Source: an uncultured Lachnospiraceae bacterium
GTDB taxonomy: Bacteria; Bacillota; Clostridia; Lachnospirales; Lachnospiraceae
Direction: 5' to 3'
Length of the DNA stretch: 52,033 bases
Assembly: GCA_947245585.1 (NCBI GenBank)
Contig: CAMXPV010000026.1
Location: 1 to 52,033, forward strand
Shown here: positions 32,553 to 40,048 of the stretch, one piece after another
Layout: each line of letters begins with the position of its first letter
Numbering within the stretch: the first letter of the stretch is position 1
Position numbers and translations under genes: made by a program
The notes under the pieces: model-generated
The model's input: only the letters and a program-made list of their open reading frames with translations
Told to the model about the DNA's origin: nothing
Database searches by the model: none

Positions 32553-33028
32553 GCCCACTCACCTCCCAATTTCTCCCGCAGCAAATCTTTTGCTCTGGAC
32601 ATCCAAGTATATATCGTATTCTCTTTACGTCCAAGTATCCGCGCAATCTCACCTGCAGAATACCCTTCATAGTAATACAGATAAATCACATCCCGATATT
32701 TTTCCGGAAGTTTTAACACTACATCCAGAAGCTCTTCGGATGTATGATCTAACACTTCCTTTTCCTCGGCAATTACCTCTAGCGAAACCCATTTTCGGCG
32801 TGACAGATATCGGAGCCAATCCGTACAGGCATTAATCGTTACTTTTGCAAACCATGCTTTTTCATGCTCCCTATTCTCAAAGAAGCCCTCGTAAAGCATA
32901 TATTTCATATAAACATTTTGAAATACATCCTCTGTGTCATGCCTGTTTTTCAGGTGCACGAAACATATTCTCCGCACCATATCGGCATAGGCCTCCACGG
33001 CAAAGTTTATTTCCTCTGCGCTTCTCAT
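32549..33028 (-). CDS. ECF-type sigma-70 factor
   Basis: 159 residues from the ATG at 33028 (AGGAG seven bases upstream); longer upstream reading would cross a terminator. Region 2 shows YADMVRRICFVHLKNRHDTEDVFQNVYMKY and WFAKVTINACTDWLR. Region 4 shows LPEKYRDVIYLYYYEGYSAGEIARILG and TIYTWMSRAKDLLRE. It is coupled to the RsgI-like anti-sigma gene by a 4-base overlap. Confidence 0.93.
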   Translation of the reverse strand: MRSAEEINFAVEAYADMVRRICFVHLKNRHDTEDVFQNVYMKYMLYEGFFENREHEKAWFAKVTINACTDWLRYLSRRKWVSLEVIAEEKEVLDHTSEELLDVVLKLPEKYRDVIYLYYYEGYSAGEIARILGRKENTIYTWMSRAKDLLREKLGGEWA

Positions 33029-33056
33029 TTCTGCTCTCCTTCTGTTTTTAACAAAC

Positions 33057-33085
33057 AAAACCCCGTTGCAGATAAACGGGGTTTT
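33057..33085 (-). terminator. Terminator between the His-rich gene and the sigma gene
   Basis: AAAACCCCGTT and AACGGGGTTTT form an 11-bp stem with a 7-base loop; it can work on both strands. On the minus strand it stands between the His-rich protein stop and the sigma ribosome site. Confidence 0.8.
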
Positions 33086-33097
33086 GCGCTTTCTCAC

Positions 33098-33400
33098 TTA
33101 ATGATGTCTGGAATGATGGCCCGACCCGCCGTGATGACCGGAGCCGCTGCCATGATGGGAATCATTGTTGTGATCAGAGCCTCTGTCATAATAAGTGTTG
33201 TCACTTCCACTATTATTGCACCACGAATGCGACCCATCACAGCCTTCTCCGTTTGTACAGATGCCGTCCACATCACAGCTCCCATCTGCATAACACCATA
33301 ATGTCTGTGCCTCCTGCGCCGACGCTGCCATTGTTGTATTACCTACTGTAAGCGCCGCCACCGCCATTGTTACCGCCATTTTTGCAAATTTTCTTCTCAT
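33098..33400 (-). CDS. Small secreted His/Gly/Ser-rich protein
   Basis: 100 residues from the ATG at 33400 (GGAGG eight bases upstream). A signal peptide (MRRKFAKMAVTMAVAALTVG, cleavage near ASAQ) precedes a Cys-containing segment (CYADGSCDVDGICTNGEGCDG) and a tail full of histidines (DSHHGSGSGHHGGSGHHSRHH-like, residues ~78-100). It is likely exported and metal-binding, judged only by composition. It lies upstream of a sigma/anti-sigma pair whose anti-sigma also has a His-rich outer tail. Confidence 0.75.
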   Translation of the reverse strand: MRRKFAKMAVTMAVAALTVGNTTMAASAQEAQTLWCYADGSCDVDGICTNGEGCDGSHSWCNNSGSDNTYYDRGSDHNNDSHHGSGSGHHGGSGHHSRHH

Positions 33401-33477
33401 TTTCCCTACCTCCATATATACTTGTTTTTTTCAAGTGTTTCATAAGTAATACGTTTGGCAGAGTGTAATCCTTTCAT

Positions 33478-34263
33478 TTATTTAAAAAAATTTTTAAGCC
33501 ATTCCATCGAGTCCCGCAGCGCCTGAACCGTCTTCGTCTCCACCACGCAGCGGCAGCCGCACGCTCTGGCAACGCCAATCCGCTGCTCCAGATCAATTTC
33601 CCCAGTCCCTAGCGTCTGGTGATTCTTATTTCCCAGACCGTCATGGATATGAAAATGATACAGCCTGTCTTTATGCTGCATCAAAAAGGCTTCGTCCACA
33701 TTCCCGCATGTATGAGAATGTCCGATATCCCAGGTCAGCGCAAACAGGCGGCTCTGTAAAAATTCCTCTATCGCCTCTTTCTCGAAATCCAGATAGCCGT
33801 CGGTATTTTCGATACAAATCTTCACATCAGAATCTCCCGCTTCCTCCTCACACATCCTGCGAAATTTCCGTATGGCTGTCAGATACTCCTCCCGATACTC
33901 TCCAAAGAGCCGTACTTTCCGATCTGGCAGCGTAATGTAAATTCCATGATTCATGTGCATGTTGAGAAGGGGCGCGCCGATCTCATGGGCCGTTTTAAGC
34001 GCTCGCTTAACCGTCTCCATGTATGCGTCCGCTACAAGAGAATTAAAATCGCATACGTTGAGATTTTCGTCCAGATGTATGGTAAAATAAATCTCATTTT
34101 TTTCCGCCGCTTCCCTCAAATAGGCCGTCTGCTCTAACTGCGGCAGCTGATACATGGGAAAATTCATGTTCAGTTCCACAAACTGTAGGCCAAGCTCTTT
34201 ACAAAGCACGATATTCTCCTCTAAATTCCTGTTTTCAATCAATGTCGGCATTCCGAAATCCAA
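33478..34263 (-). CDS. Sugar phosphate isomerase/epimerase-like TIM-barrel protein (AP endonuclease 2 family)
   Basis: 261 residues. I start at the TTG at 34263, seven to eight bases after GGAGGT; the GTG at 34272 overlaps that site. Barrel blocks are FVELNMNFPMYQLP, YFTIHLDENLNVCDF, PLLNMHMNHGIYI, ICIENTDGYLDF, LTWDIGHSHTCGN (metal-binding region), HFHIHDGLGNKNHQTLGTGEID and CVVETKTV. The metal-binding His, Asp and Glu pattern is kept. Substrate unknown; no catabolic neighbours help. Confidence 0.88.
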   Translation of the reverse strand: MDFGMPTLIENRNLEENIVLCKELGLQFVELNMNFPMYQLPQLEQTAYLREAAEKNEIYFTIHLDENLNVCDFNSLVADAYMETVKRALKTAHEIGAPLLNMHMNHGIYITLPDRKVRLFGEYREEYLTAIRKFRRMCEEEAGDSDVKICIENTDGYLDFEKEAIEEFLQSRLFALTWDIGHSHTCGNVDEAFLMQHKDRLYHFHIHDGLGNKNHQTLGTGEIDLEQRIGVARACGCRCVVETKTVQALRDSMEWLKNFFK

Positions 34264-34319
34264 GAAGCCCACCTCCTTTACGTTTATTTTTATTTTACAT
34301 TTTCTTTATATTTCCATAA

Positions 34320-34348
34320 TTGATTATCTGTTATACTTGATGTATAAC
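34320..34348 (+). promoter_or_regulatory. hsp20 promoter with overlapping operator
   Basis: TTGATT (34320-34325) and TATAAC (34343-34348), 17-base spacer. The perfect inverted repeat GTTATAC-N5-GTATAAC (34330-34348) covers the spacer and -10, so a repressor is likely. It is not a CIRCE element. Confidence 0.55.
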
Positions 34349-34449
34349 AATTACATAAACAAACACAAGTCAGGAAACCGAATCAAACATGTATCGAATC
34401 TGCTCATTCGGTCATACTGATAGCATAGCATAAAAAAGGAGTGATTACC

Positions 34450-34899
34450 ATGTTAAGACCTGCATTGAGAAACCGTAACTACACACCTGCATTTTTCGAC
34501 GATCCTTTTGACAGGATGTTCGACGATGCCTTTAAAAACTTCTGGGGCGGCAGCGAACTTGCAACCTTCGATGCCTTTAAGACCGACGTGATCGACCAGG
34601 GCGACAATTATCTTTTACAGGCTGAGCTTCCGGGCTTCGATAAGTCAGATATCAATATCGACCTGAAAGATAACCTGCTGACAATTTCCGCCTCCCACAA
34701 AGATGAGAAAAACGAGGAAGACGAAAACAAATACATCCGCAGAGAGCGTCATTACAGCTCCTACTCCCGGAGTTTCCGCGTAAACAACGTGGAGCCCGGC
34801 GATATCGACGCTTCCTACAGCAACGGCATTCTGGAAGTAAAATTCCCAAAAAAAGAACTTGCCGCTAAAGAAGAAGTAAAGCGAATTGAAGTAAAGTAA
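34450..34899 (+). CDS. Hsp20/alpha-crystallin small heat-shock protein
   Basis: 149 residues from the ATG at 34450, eight bases after AGGAG; an in-frame GTG at 34441 overlaps that site. The alpha-crystallin domain (~40-140) runs from FKTDVIDQGDNYLLQAELPG to SYSNGILEVKFPKKE, with the AELPGF and NGILEV signatures. The N-terminal arm has FFDDPFDRMFDDAFKNF. It is an ATP-independent holdase. The 5' leader (~95 bases) includes CCGAAT and ATTCGG that can pair. Confidence 0.95.
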   Translation: MLRPALRNRNYTPAFFDDPFDRMFDDAFKNFWGGSELATFDAFKTDVIDQGDNYLLQAELPGFDKSDINIDLKDNLLTISASHKDEKNEEDENKYIRRERHYSSYSRSFRVNNVEPGDIDASYSNGILEVKFPKKELAAKEEVKRIEVK

Positions 34900-34932
34900 C
34901 CCCCTCAAATCCCTTTTACACCTGAAAGGCAG

Positions 34933-34972
34933 CGGGCCGGACTTTTGTCCGACCCGCCGTCTTATTTTATAA
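34933..34972 (+). terminator. hsp20 terminator
   Basis: CGGGCCGGAC pairs with GTCCGACCCG (one mismatch) around TTTT; TCTTATTTT follows. Confidence 0.8.
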
Positions 34973-34984
34973 AAAATCACTCTG

Positions 34985-36820
34985 CTACTCTACGTCTTCA
35001 ACCAATTCCAAAAACTCCATTTTATAACTATCCTTCAAATCCAATTTTTTGATCGTCTTTTTCACTCTCTCTACGGAAGCGTCCTCAGGATACTCACTGT
35101 GGGAGGCAAGCAAACCAAATTCCGCCACCGCAGCCGCAAAGACAAAATCATCAGCGGGCATGGTCTGATAACATTCATAGCCTACAGGATATTCCAAAAG
35201 CTCGCTCCGGTTACCGGAAGGTCGTTTGTAGCGAATGCTTATGGTCAGCCATTCCTGCCCGCACACAGAAGTTGTCACTTCACTTCTTTTTTTCTGATAC
35301 GCGTCGCGATATTTTAAATCTCGTATTTCCCCATCTGTCAAAACATGATCTAGCGGATCGCAAAGCACGACTTCGTAGAGCGCAGTTACACTATGCCCGG
35401 CTCCGATTTCCCCGCCATCCTTCGTATCATCGTGAAAGTCCTGTCTGTCCAACACTCTGTTTTCATACCCCAACAGACGATAACCCGCCACCACATCCGG
35501 ATTAAACTCCACCTGAAACTTCACATCTTTACAAATTGTAAGGAGGGTGGCTGTCATTTCCTCCGAAAGTACCTTTTTTGCCTCCTGCATACAGTCTATG
35601 TAAGCGTAGTTTCCATTTCCCTTATCCGCCAGTATTTCCATCTTGTTGTCTTTGATGTTCCCTGTCCCAAATCCCAAAACAGACAGAAAAATTCCGGACT
35701 CCTTTTTCTCGGAAATCAAATCTTCCAGTTCTTCCTCACTGGTCAAACCGATATTCAAATCGCCGTCCGTCGCCAAAATAATGCGGTTATTGCCGCCCTC
35801 GATAAAGTTCTCCTCCGCCAGTGCATAGGCTGTCTCAATCCCTCTGCTGCCAAAGGTGCCGCCACCCGCCTCCAAGCTGTCTATCGCCTCTTCTATTTTA
35901 TCTCTCTGATCCCCGCGCGCGCCCTCCAAAACCACTTTGTCCTCCGACGCATAAGTCACAATAGAAATCCTGTCTTTTTTTCTCAGATGCTTTGTCAACT
36001 CTGCAAAAGATTTTTGCAAAAGCGGCAGCTTATCGGGCTCATCCATGGACCCGGACACATCCAATAAAAATACCAAATTTGATGCAGGTGCACGGCTATA
36101 GTCAATATCCTCCGTCTTTAGCCCGATCATCACCAGTTCCGCATCCTCATTCCATGGACAGCGGCTGATCTGTGTCATGACTCCAAAGGGTTCGTTCTCT
36201 ACAGGCTCCACGTAATCATAGGAAAAATAATTGAGCAGCTCCTCAATCCTTACCGACCCCTCGGGAAGACTGTCCAGATCATAACCCTCCCGAATCAGGC
36301 GGCGCAGATTACTGTAAGAAGCCGTGTCCACATCCGCCGAAAAAGTAGAAAGCGGCTGCTCCATTACAGAAAAGTAGCCCTGCTCCTGCCATTTGCTGTA
36401 TTCCTCCGAATATTCCCCATAGTCCACATCCGTATCCGGGAAATCATAGCAAGAGCCAAGATAGCCGTCCTCCATATCCTTCCTGGCATACAGGTCCGCC
36501 ATCGGAGTACTCGCTAGTTTTTCCTGCTCTTCCTCCTTGCTCCCGCCGCTTCTTGCGTAATCGTTTTGCATACTTTCAGACGCTTCCGCCGTTGGCGCTT
36601 CGTCAGCCGATGCCTCCGCGATTGGTTCTTCTTCGGCCGCCGGCGCCTCCACGATTTCCGGTGGATTTGCCATCCCCGCCTCGGCCTCTGTCGTCGGCTC
36701 CTCCCAAACAGATCCTTCGGATTCCGGCACCGCAGCGCTCTCGTCACTCTTCATGCCGCATCCCGAAAAAAACATAATTCCCGCCAATGCTAACGCCGTT
36801 ACTCTTACATTCTTTTTCAT
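34985..36820 (-). CDS. von Willebrand factor A lipoprotein (YfbK-like)
   Basis: 611 residues from the ATG at 36820, eight bases after GGAGG. A lipoprotein signal ends at the lipobox FFSGC (C21). A Glu/Ala/Pro-rich linker follows (~25-105), then the vWF-N-like domain (~145-235, MEQPLSTFSADVDTASYSN) and the vWA domain with MIDAS DVSGS (D254) and LATDGDLNIG. The C-terminus is DUF3520-like. It is a surface protein that probably binds a metal-dependent ligand. It lies downstream of the ECF sigma and Ala-rich anti-sigma genes and has its own copy of a promoter element also found before the sigma gene. Confidence 0.9.
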   Translation of the reverse strand: MKKNVRVTALALAGIMFFSGCGMKSDESAAVPESEGSVWEEPTTEAEAGMANPPEIVEAPAAEEEPIAEASADEAPTAEASESMQNDYARSGGSKEEEQEKLASTPMADLYARKDMEDGYLGSCYDFPDTDVDYGEYSEEYSKWQEQGYFSVMEQPLSTFSADVDTASYSNLRRLIREGYDLDSLPEGSVRIEELLNYFSYDYVEPVENEPFGVMTQISRCPWNEDAELVMIGLKTEDIDYSRAPASNLVFLLDVSGSMDEPDKLPLLQKSFAELTKHLRKKDRISIVTYASEDKVVLEGARGDQRDKIEEAIDSLEAGGGTFGSRGIETAYALAEENFIEGGNNRIILATDGDLNIGLTSEEELEDLISEKKESGIFLSVLGFGTGNIKDNKMEILADKGNGNYAYIDCMQEAKKVLSEEMTATLLTICKDVKFQVEFNPDVVAGYRLLGYENRVLDRQDFHDDTKDGGEIGAGHSVTALYEVVLCDPLDHVLTDGEIRDLKYRDAYQKKRSEVTTSVCGQEWLTISIRYKRPSGNRSELLEYPVGYECYQTMPADDFVFAAAVAEFGLLASHSEYPEDASVERVKKTIKKLDLKDSYKMEFLELVEDVE

Positions 36821-36865
36821 ACCTTTCTCCTCCACTCAAACACTTAAGTTTTCCCTGTCTACTTG

Positions 36866-36892
36866 TAATACCTCTTATGGAAGAAAAAGGTT
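36866..36892 (-). promoter_or_regulatory. Predicted ECF promoter of the vWA lipoprotein gene
   Basis: AACC (36889-36892) and GGTATTA (36866-36872) on the minus strand with a 16-base spacer. The same elements and spacing occur before the ECF sigma gene at 38365-38391. Confidence 0.6.
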
Positions 36893-36903
36893 GCAAAAAG
36901 TTT

Positions 36904-37821
36904 CTAAAAACTTATTTCCTCAAGTCTTTTATATCCCGCCTCCAAAAATACCTCAACGGACTCTGCCTCACCACGAATCACATAACCGCCTCCGTTTTCG
37001 CTCTCCACATAAGCGGCCCAGCCCTCATCCTCTTTCACAACCCAAAAGTCTTTACTCTCATAGGTGTGCAATTCTGCATCCCCGCGATTTACAAACGCAG
37101 GTTTCTTCCAGACTCTCTCTACCGTGACTTCCCCCACTGCATCATCTGCAAGCGTTCCCTTTACTTCCTCCTTCTGCGACATGGTATTTTCCATTTCCCT
37201 AGCTTCCGAAGACATTTCCTGCGAAGAAGCCGCCTTCTTCATCTCATCCGTATCGTCTTCCGCGACGCGCGCAGGGGCCTCCGCCGCAAAATCCGTTGCC
37301 GTCCCGTCGCTATACCCGTCCTCAGAATCCGCTGCCATTCCTGCTGTTACATCTGCCATTTCCATCTCCGGCGCTGCTTCTTCTGCCACCGCTGCCGCCT
37401 CCGGAAATGCTTCCTCAAAAGCCGCTCCTTCTGCGGCCCCTGCTGCGGCAGATTCCTCCCCGCCGCAATCTGCTGCCGCAGCCGATTCATAAGGAGCCTC
37501 GCTATCCAAGCTCGATTTGTCAAGCCCCCGCATCATCACGGATACAGACACCAACACAATAATTACCGCCACAGCTGAGAGAGGATACGCCCACTTGCGG
37601 GCCGCCGCACCCAGACTATGCTTTTTCCGCATCGCAAACGTTTGCTGCTGCATAGCGGAACCAGACTCCTGCCCCGCTAATCCTGGTGTCTGCGCTGCCC
37701 GCTCCGCCTGAATCCGCGCTTCTTCCGCGCGCACCGCCGCCTTGGTTCTCGCAATCAGGTCTGCGGGCGCATGTATCTGTTCGGTTTCTTTTTTATATTG
37801 ATCCTTGTACTGATCTGTCAT
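36904..37821 (-). CDS. Membrane protein with Ala/Glu-rich outer region, likely anti-sigma factor
   Basis: 305 residues. A charged cytoplasmic N-terminus (~1-75, HAPADLIARTKAAVRAEEAR) precedes one membrane helix (~78-97). The outer part is low-complexity and rich in Ala and Glu (~105-215). A small C-terminal domain follows (~225-305, WVVKEDEGWAAYVESENGGG). Gene order (directly after an ECF sigma gene, 44-base gap) and topology fit an anti-sigma factor, but no known zinc-binding or RsgI motif is visible. Confidence 0.7.
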   Translation of the reverse strand: MTDQYKDQYKKETEQIHAPADLIARTKAAVRAEEARIQAERAAQTPGLAGQESGSAMQQQTFAMRKKHSLGAAARKWAYPLSAVAVIIVLVSVSVMMRGLDKSSLDSEAPYESAAAADCGGEESAAAGAAEGAAFEEAFPEAAAVAEEAAPEMEMADVTAGMAADSEDGYSDGTATDFAAEAPARVAEDDTDEMKKAASSQEMSSEAREMENTMSQKEEVKGTLADDAVGEVTVERVWKKPAFVNRGDAELHTYESKDFWVVKEDEGWAAYVESENGGGYVIRGEAESVEVFLEAGYKRLEEISF

Positions 37822-37865
37822 ACGCTATGATTTCCTTTTATCTGTTCCTCAACGTTTTTGCTTCT

Positions 37866-38357
37866 CTACCCCGAATCTTCCAACAATTCTTTTAACATCT
37901 CTCTTGCCCGGTGTAACTGCGACTTTACCGTACCTTCCTTCTGCCCTGTGCGCTCCGCGATCTCCGCTATGGAAAGCTCCTCATAATAATACAAGTGCAC
38001 CGCCGTCCGGTATTTGGGCGGAAGTTTTCCCACCGCATCCCTGACCGGATGTTCCGGCGGCGGTTCGTAGGCTTCCTCTCCCCGAATCCGTTCCTCGTCC
38101 TCGATATAATCCACGTTTTTATTCCAATACAGGTCGAAATGTTTTTTCGCACAGTTGATCGTCACCCTGATCAGCCACGCCTTCACATGCTCCCAGGATT
38201 CCAACTTTTCCACGTTGCTGACCAGACGGACAAAGACCTCCTGAAAAAGGTCTTCCGCATCCGGCTTATTTTTCATCTGCGACAGCGCCAGACGATATAC
38301 CATGTCGGCATAGCGGTCTATCGCCGCCTCTGCTGTGATCGTTTCTTCTTTTGTCAT
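37866..38357 (-). CDS. ECF-type sigma-70 factor
   Basis: 163 residues. Region 2: IDRYADMVYRLALSQMKNKPDAEDLFQEVFVRL and KAWLIRVTINCAKKHF. Region 4: LPPKYRTAVHLYYYEELSIAEIAERTGQ and GTVKSQLHRAREML. The ATG lies just 7 bases after a predicted -10 box, so its transcript from that promoter would be nearly leaderless. An AAAGG that is part of the same element could serve as ribosome site on a read-through transcript from cotH. Confidence 0.93.
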   Translation of the reverse strand: MTKEETITAEAAIDRYADMVYRLALSQMKNKPDAEDLFQEVFVRLVSNVEKLESWEHVKAWLIRVTINCAKKHFDLYWNKNVDYIEDEERIRGEEAYEPPPEHPVRDAVGKLPPKYRTAVHLYYYEELSIAEIAERTGQKEGTVKSQLHRAREMLKELLEDSG

Positions 38358-38364
38358 ATATCAT

Positions 38365-38391
38365 TAATACCTTTCACGCAGCCAAATGGTT
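38365..38391 (-). promoter_or_regulatory. Predicted autoregulatory ECF promoter of the sigma operon
   Basis: AACC (38388-38391) and GGTATTA (38365-38371) on the minus strand with a 16-base spacer, identical in boxes and spacing to the element before the vWA gene. It sits in the 40 bases between the CotH and sigma genes. Confidence 0.55.
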
Positions 38392-38397
38392 TCGTTT

Positions 38398-40035
38398 TTA
38401 TTTCTTTTTTATCCCATTCTGCCGAAGCCACTCTTCCCCCATATTTTCCGTTAAGAAGTTCCATACTCCGTCATATCTGTTTTCAAAAAAAGTGCCAACC
38501 CCTTCCAGAAAGCCGTCAAAATCCGCTTCCTGCACCGCCGGGTAAAACCGTCGGTTGTTTTCCGCCAACGCTATTTTCATCGTCTCCCCATAATTCTCCA
38601 AAAATTGACCGCAGTTTTCCGAACTTAAAACCTCTTCTCCGATATATAAAATCCGCTCGGCAAACTTACGCCGAAATTCTTCATTTTGATACAGAGAAGA
38701 GAACATCTCGTCATCGTACAGCACTTCCAGAAGAGAGTCATACTCACTTGTGCCCATTCCACCGGAATTTACATCATACAACATCCACCGCCATCTGCCG
38801 TCCCCAAATTCGGACCCCTCATCTTCCCTTGTCTTCCACAGCGCAAAATTCGAACTTGGCCAGTCCACATGCCGCTGAATATAAATCTGTGTGGCAAAAT
38901 AATCAATAAAACTATCGATATCTATCATCTGACAAGCCGCCTCATAGTTTCCGGGTATGGACATGTCTTCCTGTGCTACAAATTGCTGCATTGCCAAATA
39001 ATCATCATAATCGGAATCGTCTCCCTCTTTCAAAAAACCGGCTTTGATCAGTACAACATCATCCTTTTTCACATCATAGTGATCGCTGATATAGTCGTCG
39101 TCATACTCTTCCGATAAATAATAAACGCCCCAATATTCGCCGTTTAAAAACAGCGCGCACGGCAAAAAACGCATGGTGGCAAAGTCCAGGCTGTCCGTCA
39201 GTTCATGAATCATCGGGTCCTTGACCTTACAAAAATAATCATTTCCACCGGCATAGAAAACAATCCTGTGCGGAAGCTGTCCCTTGTGAAAAAGTTCCGC
39301 CTGAAATTTATTGTCTCCACAATACTCATCCCGCGCATAACAGCGGATACTTTTCTGTGCCAGCCTTCTGCTTGTTCCTCCTTTAATCCTGACTCCACAG
39401 CCCTGCGCCAGAACCGGTCTCTGCTCACTGTCAAATATTGTAAGGGAAGCCGGCCGTTCCCAATCCGCTCCTCTTTCTTTATAATTAGAAATTTCGCCAA
39501 CACCCTCCACGTAAATCCCTGTTTCAGAATCAAACAGGTTGTCCGGATCTGTCACAATAGAAGCCATATATAATCCGTCATAACTGCTTTTGCCCTGAAA
39601 TCCCACAAAATATATGCCGGTAATGGAATCAAGACAATTTCCCTCCTCGTCAAAAACCGAGGCACGCACAACATTACACTTATCAATGTTATAGTTTGGC
39701 GCTTCATAGGGCGTGGCATTAACAAGATCAGCAACTCCTACATCCGTCCTGTCTGCATATCTGTTTTCCAGATTCGTCGCATCGCCGATCAGAATAGAAG
39801 CATCCTTTTCATAGAGATAATCCTCCTGTGTAGGCTCGCTTCCATCCAACGTATAATAAACCTTATTTCTTACGCCTTTCCCTTCTATCTTAAGTACAAA
39901 AGCATTTTCATAATATCCGGAATCCTGCGAAAAAGAAATATGGCCGTCAGATGACAGCCATACAATCACAGTCAAAACCAACAATAGAAAAAAGATTCCT
40001 GCAATATCATATACTTTTCTAAAGCGCCCCTTCAT
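38398..40035 (-). CDS. CotH-family kinase-like membrane protein with chitobiase-type domain
   Basis: 545 residues. A membrane anchor (~8-27) is followed by a chitobiase/hexosaminidase C-terminal-like beta domain (VYYTLDGSEPTQEDYLY, ~58-74). The CotH domain follows (~150-470): YVEGVGEISNY, RIKGGTSRRLAQKSIRCYAR, MRFLPCALFLNGEYWGVYYLSEEYDDDY, WRWMLYDVNSGGMG. CotH proteins are atypical protein kinases of spore coat assembly and also occur in surface systems. Here it is N-terminally anchored and lies with a transglutaminase-like gene and a sigma factor. GGGGAG precedes the ATG. Confidence 0.88.
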   Translation of the reverse strand: MKGRFRKVYDIAGIFFLLLVLTVIVWLSSDGHISFSQDSGYYENAFVLKIEGKGVRNKVYYTLDGSEPTQEDYLYEKDASILIGDATNLENRYADRTDVGVADLVNATPYEAPNYNIDKCNVVRASVFDEEGNCLDSITGIYFVGFQGKSSYDGLYMASIVTDPDNLFDSETGIYVEGVGEISNYKERGADWERPASLTIFDSEQRPVLAQGCGVRIKGGTSRRLAQKSIRCYARDEYCGDNKFQAELFHKGQLPHRIVFYAGGNDYFCKVKDPMIHELTDSLDFATMRFLPCALFLNGEYWGVYYLSEEYDDDYISDHYDVKKDDVVLIKAGFLKEGDDSDYDDYLAMQQFVAQEDMSIPGNYEAACQMIDIDSFIDYFATQIYIQRHVDWPSSNFALWKTREDEGSEFGDGRWRWMLYDVNSGGMGTSEYDSLLEVLYDDEMFSSLYQNEEFRRKFAERILYIGEEVLSSENCGQFLENYGETMKIALAENNRRFYPAVQEADFDGFLEGVGTFFENRYDGVWNFLTENMGEEWLRQNGIKKK

Positions 40036-40048
40036 GAAATCTCCCCTT

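Noticed and set aside
33400..33445. ECF promoter before the His-rich gene (GAAAC and GTATA elements)
   Set aside because: Spacing (15 bases) and boxes do not match the AACC-N16-GGTATTA element, and ACTTG-N7-CAAGT overlaps it; too weak to call.
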